Of a DNA stretch of 64,000 bases, positions 16,405 to 25,513 are shown piece by piece. The first letter of the stretch is position 1, and each line of letters starts with the position of its first letter. A program made the position numbers and the translations under genes. The notes under the pieces were generated by a model, which made no database searches, had not been told where the DNA came from, and saw nothing but the letters and a program-made list of their open reading frames with translations. Origin of the DNA: Verrucomicrobiia bacterium (GTDB taxonomy: Bacteria; Verrucomicrobiota; Verrucomicrobiia; Limisphaerales; JADLHS01); assembly GCA_023953615.1 (NCBI GenBank), contig JAMLJH010000002.1:460592-524591 (forward strand), given 5' to 3'.

Positions 16405-17822
16405 TGTCTGAAGCCGCCACACGCACAAAAGTGCCCGTCACTCCGCTGGAGTTGGTGCGGGAGCCGTTGGTTGCGAACCAGCGCAGTTTTGGCTGGATTT
16501 CCGACCGCGTCAGCGCCGTAACCGAGGGCCGGACGCCCAAATGGTGGTGGGCGGCGTTCGTGCCCAGCCTCTGTCTGCTCGGTTTATTGGGCGCCATGCT
16601 GTACTACCAAATCGCCACGGGCGTTGGCGTTTGGGGCAACCAACATCCCACGATGTGGGGCTGGGATATTGTCAATTTCGTGTGGTGGATCGGTATCGGC
16701 CACGCGGGCACGTTGATTTCCGCGATTCTCTATCTGCTGCGGCAGAAGTGGCGCACGGCGGTGAATCGCGCCGCCGAGGCCATGACCATTTTTGCGGTGA
16801 TGTGCGCCGGCATTTATCCAGCCATCCACGTCGGCCGCGTCTGGTTTGACTGGTGGCTGTTTCCGATTCCCACCTATCAAGGTCTGTGGCCGCAATTCCG
16901 TTCGCCTTTGATGTGGGACGTGTTTGCGGTTTCCACTTATTTTACCGTCTCCGTTTTGTTCTGGTACGTGGGGCTGATTCCCGATCTCGCCATGTTGCGT
17001 GACCGGGCCAAGACCAAGATCAAACAATTCCTGTTCGGCCTGTTCTCGTTCGGCTGGACCGGCTCCAACCGGCACTGGAGCAACTACGAAAAGGCCTATT
17101 TGATTTTGGCCGGTCTCTCCACGCCGCTGGTGTTGTCCGTTCACTCGATCGTGTCGCTGGACTTCGCCGTCTCGCAGTTGCCGGGCTGGCACACCACCAT
17201 CTTTCCGCCGTACTTCGTGGCGGGCGCGGTCTTCTCTGGGTTCGGCATGGTGCTGACGCTTTTGATTCCGCTGCGCAGCATGTGCCATCTGGAAGACATC
17301 ATCACCAAGCGTCACATTGATGTGATGTGCAAGGTGACGCTGGCAACGGGCTGCATCGTCAGCTACGCCTACATCATGGAATTCATCATCGCCTGGTACA
17401 GCGGTTCGGCGATGGAGCGCTTCCACTTCATGAACCGCGCGCTGGGGCCGATGTGGTGGGGCTGGGTGATGATGATGAGCTGCAACATGCTTGTGCCGCA
17501 GTTGTTCTGGTTCAAAAAAATCCGCCAAAACCTGGTCGTGGTCTGGATTCTTTCGATCTTTGTGAACATCGGCATGTGGTTCGAGCGGTTCGTGATCGTG
17601 GTGGTGGGATTGTATCGCGATTTCCTTCCCTCCAGTTGGGATTATTACAAACCGACGTGGGTGGACGTTTGCACCTACCTCGGCACATTTGGCTTGTTCT
17701 TTACCTTGTTCCTATTGTTCATGCGCTTCCTACCCATGATCGCCGTATCAGAAATTAAAGGCGTTACGCCCCAGGCGGATCCGCATCATCCCGAGGCGGG
17801 CGTCAACGGAGGACATCATTGA
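16404..17822 (+). CDS. actC: Alternative Complex III subunit ActC, NrfD/PsrC-type quinol-binding membrane protein
   Basis: 472 residues with about ten predicted membrane helices and aromatic-rich loops ([41 protein letters not shown]). This matches the NrfD family, whose first four-helix bundle binds menaquinol at the periplasmic side. [22 protein letters not shown] is typical. In ACIII, ActC is the main quinol-oxidising core subunit. It overlaps actD by 4 nt. Confidence 0.95.
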   Translation: MSEAATRTKVPVTPLELVREPLVANQRSFGWISDRVSAVTEGRTPKWWWAAFVPSLCLLGLLGAMLYYQIATGVGVWGNQHPTMWGWDIVNFVWWIGIGHAGTLISAILYLLRQKWRTAVNRAAEAMTIFAVMCAGIYPAIHVGRVWFDWWLFPIPTYQGLWPQFRSPLMWDVFAVSTYFTVSVLFWYVGLIPDLAMLRDRAKTKIKQFLFGLFSFGWTGSNRHWSNYEKAYLILAGLSTPLVLSVHSIVSLDFAVSQLPGWHTTIFPPYFVAGAVFSGFGMVLTLLIPLRSMCHLEDIITKRHIDVMCKVTLATGCIVSYAYIMEFIIAWYSGSAMERFHFMNRALGPMWWGWVMMMSCNMLVPQLFWFKKIRQNLVVVWILSIFVNIGMWFERFVIVVVGLYRDFLPSSWDYYKPTWVDVCTYLGTFGLFFTLFLLFMRFLPMIAVSEIKGVTPQADPHHPEAGVNGGHH

Positions 17823-18361
17823 TGAGCACTCACGCAAAAGCTTTTGGCATTCTTGCTGAATTTGAAAATACCCCGACGGTATTACACGCGGCGGAAAAAA
17901 TCCGCGACGCCGGCTTCCGCAAATGGGACGTGTTCACGCCGTTTCCCATCCACGGCATGGATCGCGCCATGGGCGTGAAAAACTCCAAGGTCGGCTGGTT
18001 CGCGTTCCTGGGCGGCGTGACCGGTTACACGACGGGCATGTTGATGATCTGGTGGATGAACGCGGTGGATTACCAAATCATCATCGGCGGCAAACCGATG
18101 TTCAGTCCGTTCGGCGCCTTCCCGCCTTCCTACGAATTAACCATTCTGTTCGGCGCGTTTGGCGCCATCGGCGGCATGTTATTCCTGAACCGCCTTCCGA
18201 AACTGCATCATCCGTTGCTGAAGCACCGTCGCTTTGCGTTGGTGACGCATGACAAGTTTTTCGTGGTGATCGAAACGTCCGATCCCAAGTATTCTGAAAC
18301 CGAAACCCGCAAGCTGCTTGAAGGCGCCGGCAGCAAGCGCATCGAAATGGTGGAGGAATAA
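17819..18361 (+). CDS. actD: Alternative Complex III subunit ActD (DUF3341)
   Basis: 180 residues. A soluble N-terminal domain ([24 protein letters not shown], then [16 protein letters not shown]) is followed by two membrane helices ([20 protein letters not shown] and [18 protein letters not shown]) and a C-terminal ferredoxin-like tail. This is the DUF3341 architecture of ActD. Role within the complex is structural or unknown. Its stop overlaps actE by one base. Confidence 0.95.
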   Translation: MMSTHAKAFGILAEFENTPTVLHAAEKIRDAGFRKWDVFTPFPIHGMDRAMGVKNSKVGWFAFLGGVTGYTTGMLMIWWMNAVDYQIIIGGKPMFSPFGAFPPSYELTILFGAFGAIGGMLFLNRLPKLHHPLLKHRRFALVTHDKFFVVIETSDPKYSETETRKLLEGAGSKRIEMVEE

Positions 18362-19008
18362 TGCGCTACTTTATCATCACTTTGGGCATTTTGGTGCTGG
18401 GCGTCATGCTGATTGCCGGGCGGCGCGGAGATCTATCGCGCAATCGCCCGATCCAGATTTTCCCGGACATGAAGCGTCAGGCCAAGTTGCGCCCGCAAAC
18501 CGCCAACGGATTTTTTCCGAACGGACTCAGTTCGCAATTGCCGCCCGACGGCACCATCGCCCAGGAAAAACCGCTGCAAGTGGCGGGACGCGAGGTTTAC
18601 TCGTTTGAAGACGCGCCGATGAACACGGGGCGCCAGACCGGCACGACTAATTTCATTGAGTTGAATCCGTTCCCGATAACGGGTGGATTCCTCGCGCGCG
18701 GCGAACGCGAATTCAACATCTATTGCGCACCGTGCCACGGGAAGACCGGGGAAGGCACGGGCATCACCAAAAAAATTGGGGCGATGGCGGTGGTCGCCAA
18801 CCTGCACGACAAGCGCATCGTTGAACTGACGGATGGGGAGGTCTTTCACATTATCAGTCATGGCAAGGGCGTGATGCAGGGGTATGCGTCACAAATTTCC
18901 GTCACCGATCGCTGGGCGATTGTCGGTTATTTGCGCGCGTTGCAGCTCAGCCAGCTCGGCACCGTGGATGACCTTTCACCGGAACTGCGGGCCACACTCA
19001 ACAAGTAA
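18361..19008 (+). CDS. actE: Alternative Complex III subunit ActE, monoheme cytochrome c
   Basis: 215 residues with an N-terminal anchor (residues 3-18) and one heme motif CAPCHGKTGEGTG; VMQGYASQISVTDRW supplies a plausible axial methionine. NGFFPNGLSSQLPPDGTIAQ and TGTTNFIELNPFPIT are typical ActE segments. It is the likely electron exit toward downstream cytochromes. It follows actD directly and is 4 nt from actF. Confidence 0.93.
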   Translation: MRYFIITLGILVLGVMLIAGRRGDLSRNRPIQIFPDMKRQAKLRPQTANGFFPNGLSSQLPPDGTIAQEKPLQVAGREVYSFEDAPMNTGRQTGTTNFIELNPFPITGGFLARGEREFNIYCAPCHGKTGEGTGITKKIGAMAVVANLHDKRIVELTDGEVFHIISHGKGVMQGYASQISVTDRWAIVGYLRALQLSQLGTVDDLSPELRATLNK

Positions 19009-19012
19009 GCGT

Positions 19013-20302
19013 ATGAGTCAACAAGACGAATTTTCCAATACTGACCCGGTGGCCCGCCCGTTGGACTTGGCGCGCTGGCGCAACCTGCCGCTCAAGTTGA
19101 TCGGCGCGGGTTTGCTCATCGGTTTGATCGGGCTGGGCGTTGCCCTGACCCGACAGGCGGCCACCAGTTTCCTGCTGGCGTATGTGGTGGCGTTCATGTT
19201 CCTGCTCAGCCTGGGCGCGGGCGCGTTGTTCCTGGTGCTGGTGCATCATTTGTTTGATGCGGGGTGGTCGGTGCCGATCCGCCGTTGTTGTGAACATCTT
19301 TCGGTCTCGGTCTTCAGTCTGGCGCCCGGGTTCTTTCTCCCCATCGGAATTTTTGCAAAACAGATTTATCCGTGGTTGAGCTGGAATCCGCATCTGAATC
19401 ATGCGCTGCATGCCAAACAACCCGTTTTTACCACCACAGGTTTCTGGCTGGTATCCATCGGGACGCTGGCAATCCTCTGGTTTCTATCCTGGCGGTTGCG
19501 TTCGTTATCCGTCAGCCAGGATCAGGATGGGGCGGCGCATTGGACCCACAAGATGCGCGTGACGGCGTGCATCGGAATTTTCCTCTACGGCTTCTCGCTG
19601 ACTTTCGGCGCGATCATGTGGATGAAGGCGTTGGAATTGGAATGGTTCTCCACCATGTATGGCGTGTATTACTTCGCCGGTTGCGTGTGGCTGGTCTTGG
19701 CGACGGTTTACGTCATTACGATGATTCTGGATCGGCAGGGCATCATCTCCGACGTGTTGCATGAGCACCAATACTACTACCTGGGATCGCTGCTGTTCGC
19801 GTTTACGGTGTTTTACGCCTACGTCACCTTCTCGCAGTATTTCATCATCTGGAATGCCAACATGCCCGAGGAAACGTTCTACTTCGTGGTGCGCGAAAAG
19901 GGCACCTGGTTCTGGGTGGGCATGGTCATTATTTTCGGGCATTTCTTCCTGCCGTTTCTCGCGCTGCTGCGCATTGATGTGAAGAGCAATTTTGCCATCA
20001 TGGTCCCGCTGGCAATCTGGTCCTGGCTGATGCATTTCGTGGACATGATCTGGTGCGTGTTCCCGCCGCATTTCCGCGCGGGCTTCCCGGTGGGCTGGAG
20101 CTTCGTCGCGTTCGGTTTGACTGCGGCCATGGTTGGAGTTTTGATGCTGAAATTTTTGAAGGAGTTCAAGCGCACCGCGCCGTTCCCGCAAAAAGACCCG
20201 CGTCTGATCGAGGCGATGGGCCTGTATCATCCGACGGTTGCCCCAAGCGCCGCCGCGGGTGGCAGATTGGGGGCGACCGCGCCAACGGGAGGAAATCACT
20301 GA
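19013..20302 (+). CDS. actF: Alternative Complex III subunit ActF, NrfD-like membrane protein
   Basis: From ATG at 19013 (MSQQDEFSNTDPV) the protein has 429 residues and about ten membrane helices. A longer frame from 18884 overlaps actE and is not family-like. Motifs WLSWNPHLNHALHAKQPVF and AIMWMKALELEWFSTMYGVY fit the ActF paralogue of ActC, which lacks a demonstrated quinol site. The stop TGA shares its last base with the next gene's ATG. Confidence 0.94.
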   Translation: MSQQDEFSNTDPVARPLDLARWRNLPLKLIGAGLLIGLIGLGVALTRQAATSFLLAYVVAFMFLLSLGAGALFLVLVHHLFDAGWSVPIRRCCEHLSVSVFSLAPGFFLPIGIFAKQIYPWLSWNPHLNHALHAKQPVFTTTGFWLVSIGTLAILWFLSWRLRSLSVSQDQDGAAHWTHKMRVTACIGIFLYGFSLTFGAIMWMKALELEWFSTMYGVYYFAGCVWLVLATVYVITMILDRQGIISDVLHEHQYYYLGSLLFAFTVFYAYVTFSQYFIIWNANMPEETFYFVVREKGTWFWVGMVIIFGHFFLPFLALLRIDVKSNFAIMVPLAIWSWLMHFVDMIWCVFPPHFRAGFPVGWSFVAFGLTAAMVGVLMLKFLKEFKRTAPFPQKDPRLIEAMGLYHPTVAPSAAAGGRLGATAPTGGNH

Positions 20303-20688
20303 TGACAGACGCCTACGAATCTGAAGGACACGGCTGCGGCAAGAATCTGCCGCGAATTCTCGCGGTGGTGAGCGCCTGTTTGATCTTCGCCGCGCTCGTG
20401 TGGAAGACCCGCCAGTACACCACGCCCGCGCCCTTGGATGCGCAACGCGCCGCGGAACGCGCCGCGGCTCTGGCCGAACTGCGCGGGGCGGAGGCGCAAA
20501 CGCTCAATCATGTGGGCTGGGTGGATCAAGGCAAAGGGGTCGTGCGCTTGCCGATCGCCGACGCCATGAAGTTGGCCGAGCGCCAATGGCAAAACCCGGC
20601 GCAAGCTCGCGCGATTTTATTGGAACGGGTGGAAAAGGCGTTTTATGTGGCGCCACCACCACCGCCGCCGCCCAGTGACTTTGAATAA
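20302..20688 (+). CDS. Small single-helix membrane protein in the ACIII operon
   Basis: A 128-residue protein starting MTDAYESEGHGCGKNLPR, with one membrane helix (ILAVVSACLIFAALVWK) and a periplasmic alanine-rich helical part. LNHVGWVDQGKGVVRLPIADAMKLAER resembles a short motif seen in small oxidase-cluster proteins and in the periplasmic tail of some SCO neighbours. The end is a run of eight prolines. It overlaps actF by one base. No catalytic motif; probably an accessory or assembly subunit. Confidence 0.7.
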   Translation: MTDAYESEGHGCGKNLPRILAVVSACLIFAALVWKTRQYTTPAPLDAQRAAERAAALAELRGAEAQTLNHVGWVDQGKGVVRLPIADAMKLAERQWQNPAQARAILLERVEKAFYVAPPPPPPPSDFE

Positions 20689-20706
20689 ATTCCGGTTTGT
20701 GTCTCA

Positions 20707-22125
20707 ATGACCGCGACTATTTCTCCAGTACCCGGCCCGATTGATCGTTCGTGCCGATTGCCGCTGTTTGCGCTCTTCGGTTGTGCCGCTGGCTGGCTGG
20801 TACTGAGTTCGATCTTCGGCTTGGCGGCCGCGATGACTTTTCATAATCCATCGCTGCTGGCCAATTGCCCGTTACTTACGTTTGGCCGGGCTTATCCAAC
20901 TTGGGCGTATCTGTTCATCTACGGCTTCGGCGTTCCTACGGCTTGGGGAGCGGGCCTCTGGTTGATGGCCCGATTGGGGCGCATCAAGGCGATGAACCCA
21001 ACCTTGATCACCGTGGGCGCAAAACTGTGGCATGTGGGCGTGCTGGTGGGGTTGATCGGCATATTGAGTGGAGACAATTCCGGTTTCGAGTGGCTCGAGT
21101 TGCCCCGCTACGCCGCCGTCATTCTGTTTCTGGCGTTCATGCTGATGACCGTCTGGCTGATCATGACTTGTTCCTGGCGGAACGAATCCAATCTCTATCC
21201 GTCCCAGTGGTTCGTTTTGGGCGCTGCGCTCTGGTTCATCTGGATTTTCTCCACGTCCGTTTTTCTGTTGCAAATGCACCCGGTTCGAGGCGTGGTGCAA
21301 GCCGCCATCGCTTGGTGGTTCGCGGGCAACCTGCTGAACGTCTGGCTGACGTTGGCGGGGCTGGCGGTGACCGTGTATGTGCTGCCCAAGCTCGCCGGAA
21401 AACCGTTGCACAGCTACTATCTGGCGCTGTTCATCTTCGTAACGGTGGCGTTGTTCGGCTCGTGGACCGGCCTGCCGGTGCATGCGCCGCTGCCTGCCTG
21501 GATGGGAGTCTTCAGCAGCACGGCGGCTGCGTTGATGATTGTGCCCGCGCTCGCCTTGGGCATTCTGGTGGTGAAAACCACGAGTGGTGAGGGACAGACC
21601 GCCTGCATGGGCGGCGTGCTTTGTTTCGCCAAGTTCGGCGCGTTCATGTTGGTTCTGGCAACGCTGGTTTCCGCTGTGGCCGCGTGTCCAGTGGTGGCCC
21701 GGACGACGGATTTTACCTGGTTTACGGAAGGGCAGATCATGCTGCGGCTTTACGGCTTTTTTGCCATGACCATGTTTGCCGCCGTGTATCACATTTTACC
21801 GCGCGTCTCCGGATTGGAGATCGGCCTGTGCCGCATTCGCGCGCATTTCTGGCTGGCCATGCCCGGGAGTTTGCTCCTGGCACTGCCGTTGCTCGTCGGT
21901 GGAGTGCGTCAGGGCTTGCGCCTGGCGGATGCCACGGTGCCGTTTGAAGCCACGGCGCAGGCGGCCGTGCTGTGGGTGCGGATCAGCACGTTGGGAGAAA
22001 CCCTGATCGCGCTCGGCACCCTGGTCTTTTGCGTCAACGTCGGTTGGTTGATCCTGACGTATTATCGCACACTGCTGAAACAGCAGGTGGCGCTGGCGCT
22101 GCAACCTGTGGAGGTGAAGTCGTGA
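20707..22125 (+). CDS. CcoN-like heme-copper oxidase subunit I lacking metal ligands
   Basis: 472 residues with about twelve membrane helices and clear colinear similarity to cbb3 oxidase subunit I: FGRAYPTWAYLF, QAAIAWWFAGNLLNVWLT, YVLPKLAGKPLHSYYLAL, TTDFTWFTEGQIMLRLYGFF, AAVYHILPRVSG. In active CcoN these regions carry the low-spin heme His (PLHTN), the CuB His (YGHN and GPHHLH) and the heme His pair (GHVHAG). Here they read PTWAY (64-68), FAGNL (205-209), TGLPVHA (254-260) and EGQIML (341-346), so no canonical ligand remains. O2 reduction by this subunit is therefore unlikely, and it may be a structural partner of the ACIII. Confidence 0.88.
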   Translation: MTATISPVPGPIDRSCRLPLFALFGCAAGWLVLSSIFGLAAAMTFHNPSLLANCPLLTFGRAYPTWAYLFIYGFGVPTAWGAGLWLMARLGRIKAMNPTLITVGAKLWHVGVLVGLIGILSGDNSGFEWLELPRYAAVILFLAFMLMTVWLIMTCSWRNESNLYPSQWFVLGAALWFIWIFSTSVFLLQMHPVRGVVQAAIAWWFAGNLLNVWLTLAGLAVTVYVLPKLAGKPLHSYYLALFIFVTVALFGSWTGLPVHAPLPAWMGVFSSTAAALMIVPALALGILVVKTTSGEGQTACMGGVLCFAKFGAFMLVLATLVSAVAACPVVARTTDFTWFTEGQIMLRLYGFFAMTMFAAVYHILPRVSGLEIGLCRIRAHFWLAMPGSLLLALPLLVGGVRQGLRLADATVPFEATAQAAVLWVRISTLGETLIALGTLVFCVNVGWLILTYYRTLLKQQVALALQPVEVKS

Positions 22126-22994
22126 AGTCCGGCAGCATGGTATTTCTAACCGCCTTCGTTGCGCTGGCGATTTCGTGGAGCGGCTTCGTGCTGGTGACGC
22201 AACTGCAGTTGGGGCGCGTGGATCAGGCCAAGACCATTCCCGCCGGAGATGCTTATCCACTGGCGCGTTCCGGGCAGGCGATGCAGGGCGCGGAAGTTTA
22301 TCGCTCGCTCGGTTGCGTTTATTGTCATAGCCGGCAGATCAATCAGCAGGGCACAACGGTTGAAGTCACTTTGGTCAATGCCGGAACGAACTCCGCCAAC
22401 GTGTTGGACGCGATTCGAACGGTTGCGCCACAGTTTGGTCAGATTGAATCGCTGGCGAATGTTCCCAAGGTATTGGGGCAGGTGGCCGACACCGCCGCTG
22501 CGGATAGTCTGGTCACGGCCATTTCCGAGGCGGGTGGTCAGGCCACGGTGGAAATTTTGCCGAGCGGTCCGGACATCAGCCGCCACTGGGGTTCGCGTCG
22601 CAGCGTGGCGCAGGATTATATTTACGATCCGGTGGTGCAGCCGGGCATCCGCCGCTTCGGTCCCGACCTGACGGATGCGGGCCGCATGCACCCCGACGCA
22701 CAATGGCAATTGTTGCACCTCTATGCGCCGAAAACGGTGGTGAAAGATTCCACCATGCCGGGTTACTGTTTTCTTTTTGAGCAACGCAAGCGGGGACGGA
22801 ACCCAACGCCGGAGGCGCTGCCGTTGACCGGCGATTTTGCCCCTCCCGCCGGATATGAAATTGTTCCGACGGAAGCGGCCCGATCACTGGTGGCGTATTT
22901 GTTGAGTTTGCGGGCCGATGCGCCGCTGTATGAGTCACCGGTGACTCCGCCAGTCCCGCCGGCCACCAATGACGTTGCCGTTGTCACGAAATGA
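22122..22994 (+). CDS. CcoO-like membrane-anchored monoheme cytochrome c with inserted domain
   Basis: Start GTG at 22122, overlapping the upstream stop (GTGA), gives 290 residues; ATG at 22137 is an alternative. An N-terminal anchor is followed by GAEVYRSLGCVYCHSRQI (heme c) and later DISRHWGSRRSVAQDYIYDP, RRFGPDLTDAG, WQLLHLYAPKTVV and STMPGY (likely axial Met), all in CcoO order. Between the heme motif and DISRHWG, residues ~78-147 form a segment (VEVTLVNAGTN ... AISEAGGQATVEI) resembling the ribosomal L7/L12 C-terminal fold, which is not part of normal CcoO. Likely partner of the CcoN-like protein. Confidence 0.85.
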   Translation: MKSGSMVFLTAFVALAISWSGFVLVTQLQLGRVDQAKTIPAGDAYPLARSGQAMQGAEVYRSLGCVYCHSRQINQQGTTVEVTLVNAGTNSANVLDAIRTVAPQFGQIESLANVPKVLGQVADTAAADSLVTAISEAGGQATVEILPSGPDISRHWGSRRSVAQDYIYDPVVQPGIRRFGPDLTDAGRMHPDAQWQLLHLYAPKTVVKDSTMPGYCFLFEQRKRGRNPTPEALPLTGDFAPPAGYEIVPTEAARSLVAYLLSLRADAPLYESPVTPPVPPATNDVAVVTK

Positions 22995-23620
22995 AAACCG
23001 ATGCTTCCAACAAATCGGATCGAGCCGAAGCTGAACCCACGGTGGCGATGGCGCCCATTCCCGTGTGGTTGATGGCGGCACTGTTGGTCCTGTTGTATTT
23101 CGGCGCGTGGTATTTCGACCTGTACGGCGGTTGGTTCGACGCCAAAGTGTATGCCCCGTATCGGTCCATTCCGGACCTGGCGCGTTACCAGCCCAACAGC
23201 GATCCGGATGCAAATTTCATCGCCTTCGGCAAAAAGCTCTACGCCGCGAATTGCGCGGTTTGCCACATGGATACTGGCGTGGGCAATCCGGCAAACGGTT
23301 GTCCGCCTTTGATTGATTCCGAATGGGTTGACCACGAAACGCCGGATCGAATGATCATGCTGATTTCCAAGGGCTTGACCGGGCCAATTACGGTGAATGG
23401 CAAGGTGTACAATACCGGCACGATGTTGGCCGTGGGCGACTCATTGCCGGGTGATGAAAAGGAAAAATCTACGCAGATCGCCGCGATCGCATCCTACGTG
23501 CGACGTCATTTTGCCGATCTTCCGGGCGCGGTGAAACCCGCTCATGCCGAGGCGGTTCGCGCCAGCATCAAAGATCATCCCGGCAATTTTACGCCCGAGC
23601 AATTGCTGAAGGTCCCTTGA
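22991..23620 (+). CDS. Membrane-anchored monoheme cytochrome c (CcoP-like position)
   Basis: 209 residues: a soluble leader, one membrane helix (IPVWLMAALLVLLYFGAWYF), then FIAFGKKLYAANCAVCHMDTGVG with one heme c and MLAVGDSLPG as probable axial Met region. It overlaps the CcoO-like gene by 4 nt and ends the operon. CcoP normally has two hemes, so this is a shorter relative. Its 3' end overlaps the converging queG gene by 46 nt. Confidence 0.85.
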   Translation: MKTDASNKSDRAEAEPTVAMAPIPVWLMAALLVLLYFGAWYFDLYGGWFDAKVYAPYRSIPDLARYQPNSDPDANFIAFGKKLYAANCAVCHMDTGVGNPANGCPPLIDSEWVDHETPDRMIMLISKGLTGPITVNGKVYNTGTMLAVGDSLPGDEKEKSTQIAAIASYVRRHFADLPGAVKPAHAEAVRASIKDHPGNFTPEQLLKVP

Positions 23621-24738
23621 GCCGGTTGAGCGGTTGCGTCCGGCGCCGGATTTTTTGTGGCTTCACCACAACGCGCTTTGATGGCGGCAATGGCCCAGAG
23701 CGCGTGTTCGACGATCAGCGGCTCCACATCCTGCGCGGCTTTTTCCAAGGCGGGCAGGGCGCGTTCATCGCCGACATTTCCCAAGGCCACACACACGTTG
23801 CGTAAAACGCCGCGCCGTTTCGTGCGGATCAGCGGAGTTCCGGCGAAGCGTTGCTTAAAGCCGGCGTTGTCCAACGACAGTAATTCAATGAGGTCTTGAG
23901 TGCCCAGATTGGGTTGGGCGTGAGCCTTCATGATTTTTCCGGATTGCGCGAATTTATTCCACGGACAAGCGGCGAGACAATCGTCACAACCAAAAATGCG
24001 ATTGCCAATCAGCGGCCGCAGCTCCACCGGAATGGCCCCTTTAAGCTCGATGGTCAGGTAGGAAATGCAGCGGCGCGCGTCCAGTTGGAACGGCGCGGTA
24101 ATCGCGCCCGTCGGACAGGCGGTGATGCAACTGGTGCAGGTGCCGCAGCGGTTTTTTTCCGGCTCGTCGGGCGGCAGTTCCAGGGTCGTGATGATTTCCG
24201 CCAGAATGATCCAGTTGCTCAGTTTGCGGCTGATGACATTGTTGTGTTTGCCGATGAAACCGATGCCGGCGCGTTGCGCCATTTCGCGTTCCAAAATCGG
24301 CCCCGTATCCACGTACCACAACGATCGCGTTTCCGGCCCGCCTTGTGCATTCACAAATTCGTTGAGCGCCTTGAGCTGGTCCTTGAGCACATCGTGATAA
24401 TCGGTGTAACGCGCGTAGCGGGCGATCACGCCGTGAGGCGAACCGGTCGGGGCGGGGGAGGTTGCGGCAGTTGAGTGGTCTTTGCTGTCGGAGCGAACTT
24501 CATTTTCGTCGGCGTACGAAATGGCCAAGGCGATGATGGTTTTGGCTCCGTTCAGGACCAGGTCCGGATTGACCCGTTTTTCTGCGTTGCGGGCCATCCA
24601 TGCCATCTCGCCATTTTTATTGTCCTGCAGCCAGGCTTGGAAATACAACGCACCGGCGGTCGGGGCCGCAGTGGTAAAACGACAGTCGTCGAAACCCAAT
24701 GCCAGCGCGTGCTGGCGGATCAGCTCTTTCATTTCCAT
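23575..24738 (-). CDS. queG: Epoxyqueuosine reductase
   Basis: From ATG at 24738 (MEMKELIRQHALAL) 387 residues. QueG converts epoxyqueuosine to queuosine in tRNA using cobalamin and two 4Fe-4S clusters. Visible are the cobalamin/N-terminal domain with GFDDCRF, the first cluster CGTCTSCITACP...C and the second CDDCLAACPWNKFA with surrounding cysteines, then a HEAT-like C-terminal region (LRNVCVALGNVGDERALPALEKA). The C-terminus extends past the usual end and overlaps the convergent cytochrome gene by 46 nt. Confidence 0.93.
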   Translation of the reverse strand: MEMKELIRQHALALGFDDCRFTTAAPTAGALYFQAWLQDNKNGEMAWMARNAEKRVNPDLVLNGAKTIIALAISYADENEVRSDSKDHSTAATSPAPTGSPHGVIARYARYTDYHDVLKDQLKALNEFVNAQGGPETRSLWYVDTGPILEREMAQRAGIGFIGKHNNVISRKLSNWIILAEIITTLELPPDEPEKNRCGTCTSCITACPTGAITAPFQLDARRCISYLTIELKGAIPVELRPLIGNRIFGCDDCLAACPWNKFAQSGKIMKAHAQPNLGTQDLIELLSLDNAGFKQRFAGTPLIRTKRRGVLRNVCVALGNVGDERALPALEKAAQDVEPLIVEHALWAIAAIKARCGEATKNPAPDATAQPAQGTFSNCSGVKLPG

Positions 24739-24855
24739 AAAGCAAATTGAGCGTCGCAAGCGATGTGGCGGAGACGAAGCATTGCGATCATTTTATGGTT
24801 TTCAAATTGGGTTCGGTGTGGCGAAGTGGCAAGGGCGGCGGCGCGGTGCGGCGGT

Positions 24856-25419
24856 TCAAAGATTGGTGGGCGCGCGTTCACTCGTGGCCGGGCCGAGGCG
24901 GAATTGGTTGACAATCTGTTGGGCCACTTCCCGCGCGGAACGGAAGTCGCAGTTGATCAGAATGTCCGCCTGCCGGTAGAACGGTTCGCGTTCCGCAAGG
25001 AGCGCGCGGATTTTGCCGGAGGGGTCCGGATCATTCAGGAGTGGGCGATGGGACTGTTCGCGGACGCGATCGTAAATCCGTTCGGGCGAAGCCCAAAGAC
25101 AGACGACCAAAGCGTGTGATTTGAGACTTTCCAGATTGGCCGGGTGGATCGGCAGCCCGCCGCCCGTGGCGATGACGGTGCGATCGCGATTCGCCAATTC
25201 GGTGACCAGTTGCGCCTCCAATTTGCGGAAGGTTGGTTCGCCGTGTTGCGCGAAAATTTCGGTTATCTTTTTACCGCAGCGTTGTTCGATCAGAAAGTCC
25301 GTATCGAGGAAATCGAATTTGAGCTGCTCGGCCAGCAATCGGCCCACGGTGGATTTACCGGTGCCCATGAAACCGATGAGGGCAAGATTCCGATAGTGAC
25401 GCTCAGTGGACACGCGCAC
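24856..25419 (-). CDS. aroK: Shikimate kinase
   Basis: 187 residues. Walker A GFMGTGKSTVGR, shikimate-binding DTDFLIEQ, the R in EPTFRKLEAQ, ATGGGLPI and the lid RPLLNDPDP identify the enzyme that phosphorylates shikimate in aromatic amino acid synthesis. ATG at 25419 gives a short polar leader before NLALIGFMG. It follows the Rrf2-family gene by about 95 nt on the same strand. Confidence 0.95.
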   Translation of the reverse strand: MRVSTERHYRNLALIGFMGTGKSTVGRLLAEQLKFDFLDTDFLIEQRCGKKITEIFAQHGEPTFRKLEAQLVTELANRDRTVIATGGGLPIHPANLESLKSHALVVCLWASPERIYDRVREQSHRPLLNDPDPSGKIRALLAEREPFYRQADILINCDFRSAREVAQQIVNQFRLGPATSERAPTNL

Positions 25420-25513
25420 AGCTTAAAGGAATTTTACCCGCAAACCAATCGGAAAAGCGCGGTTGGACCGCTTGGGAGTGTCAGGAATTTTTTTTGAGAG
25501 GGAGGCGCGGATT

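Noticed and set aside
19505..20299. 264-codon minus-strand open frame
   Set aside because: Antisense to actF; charged low-complexity product without conserved features.
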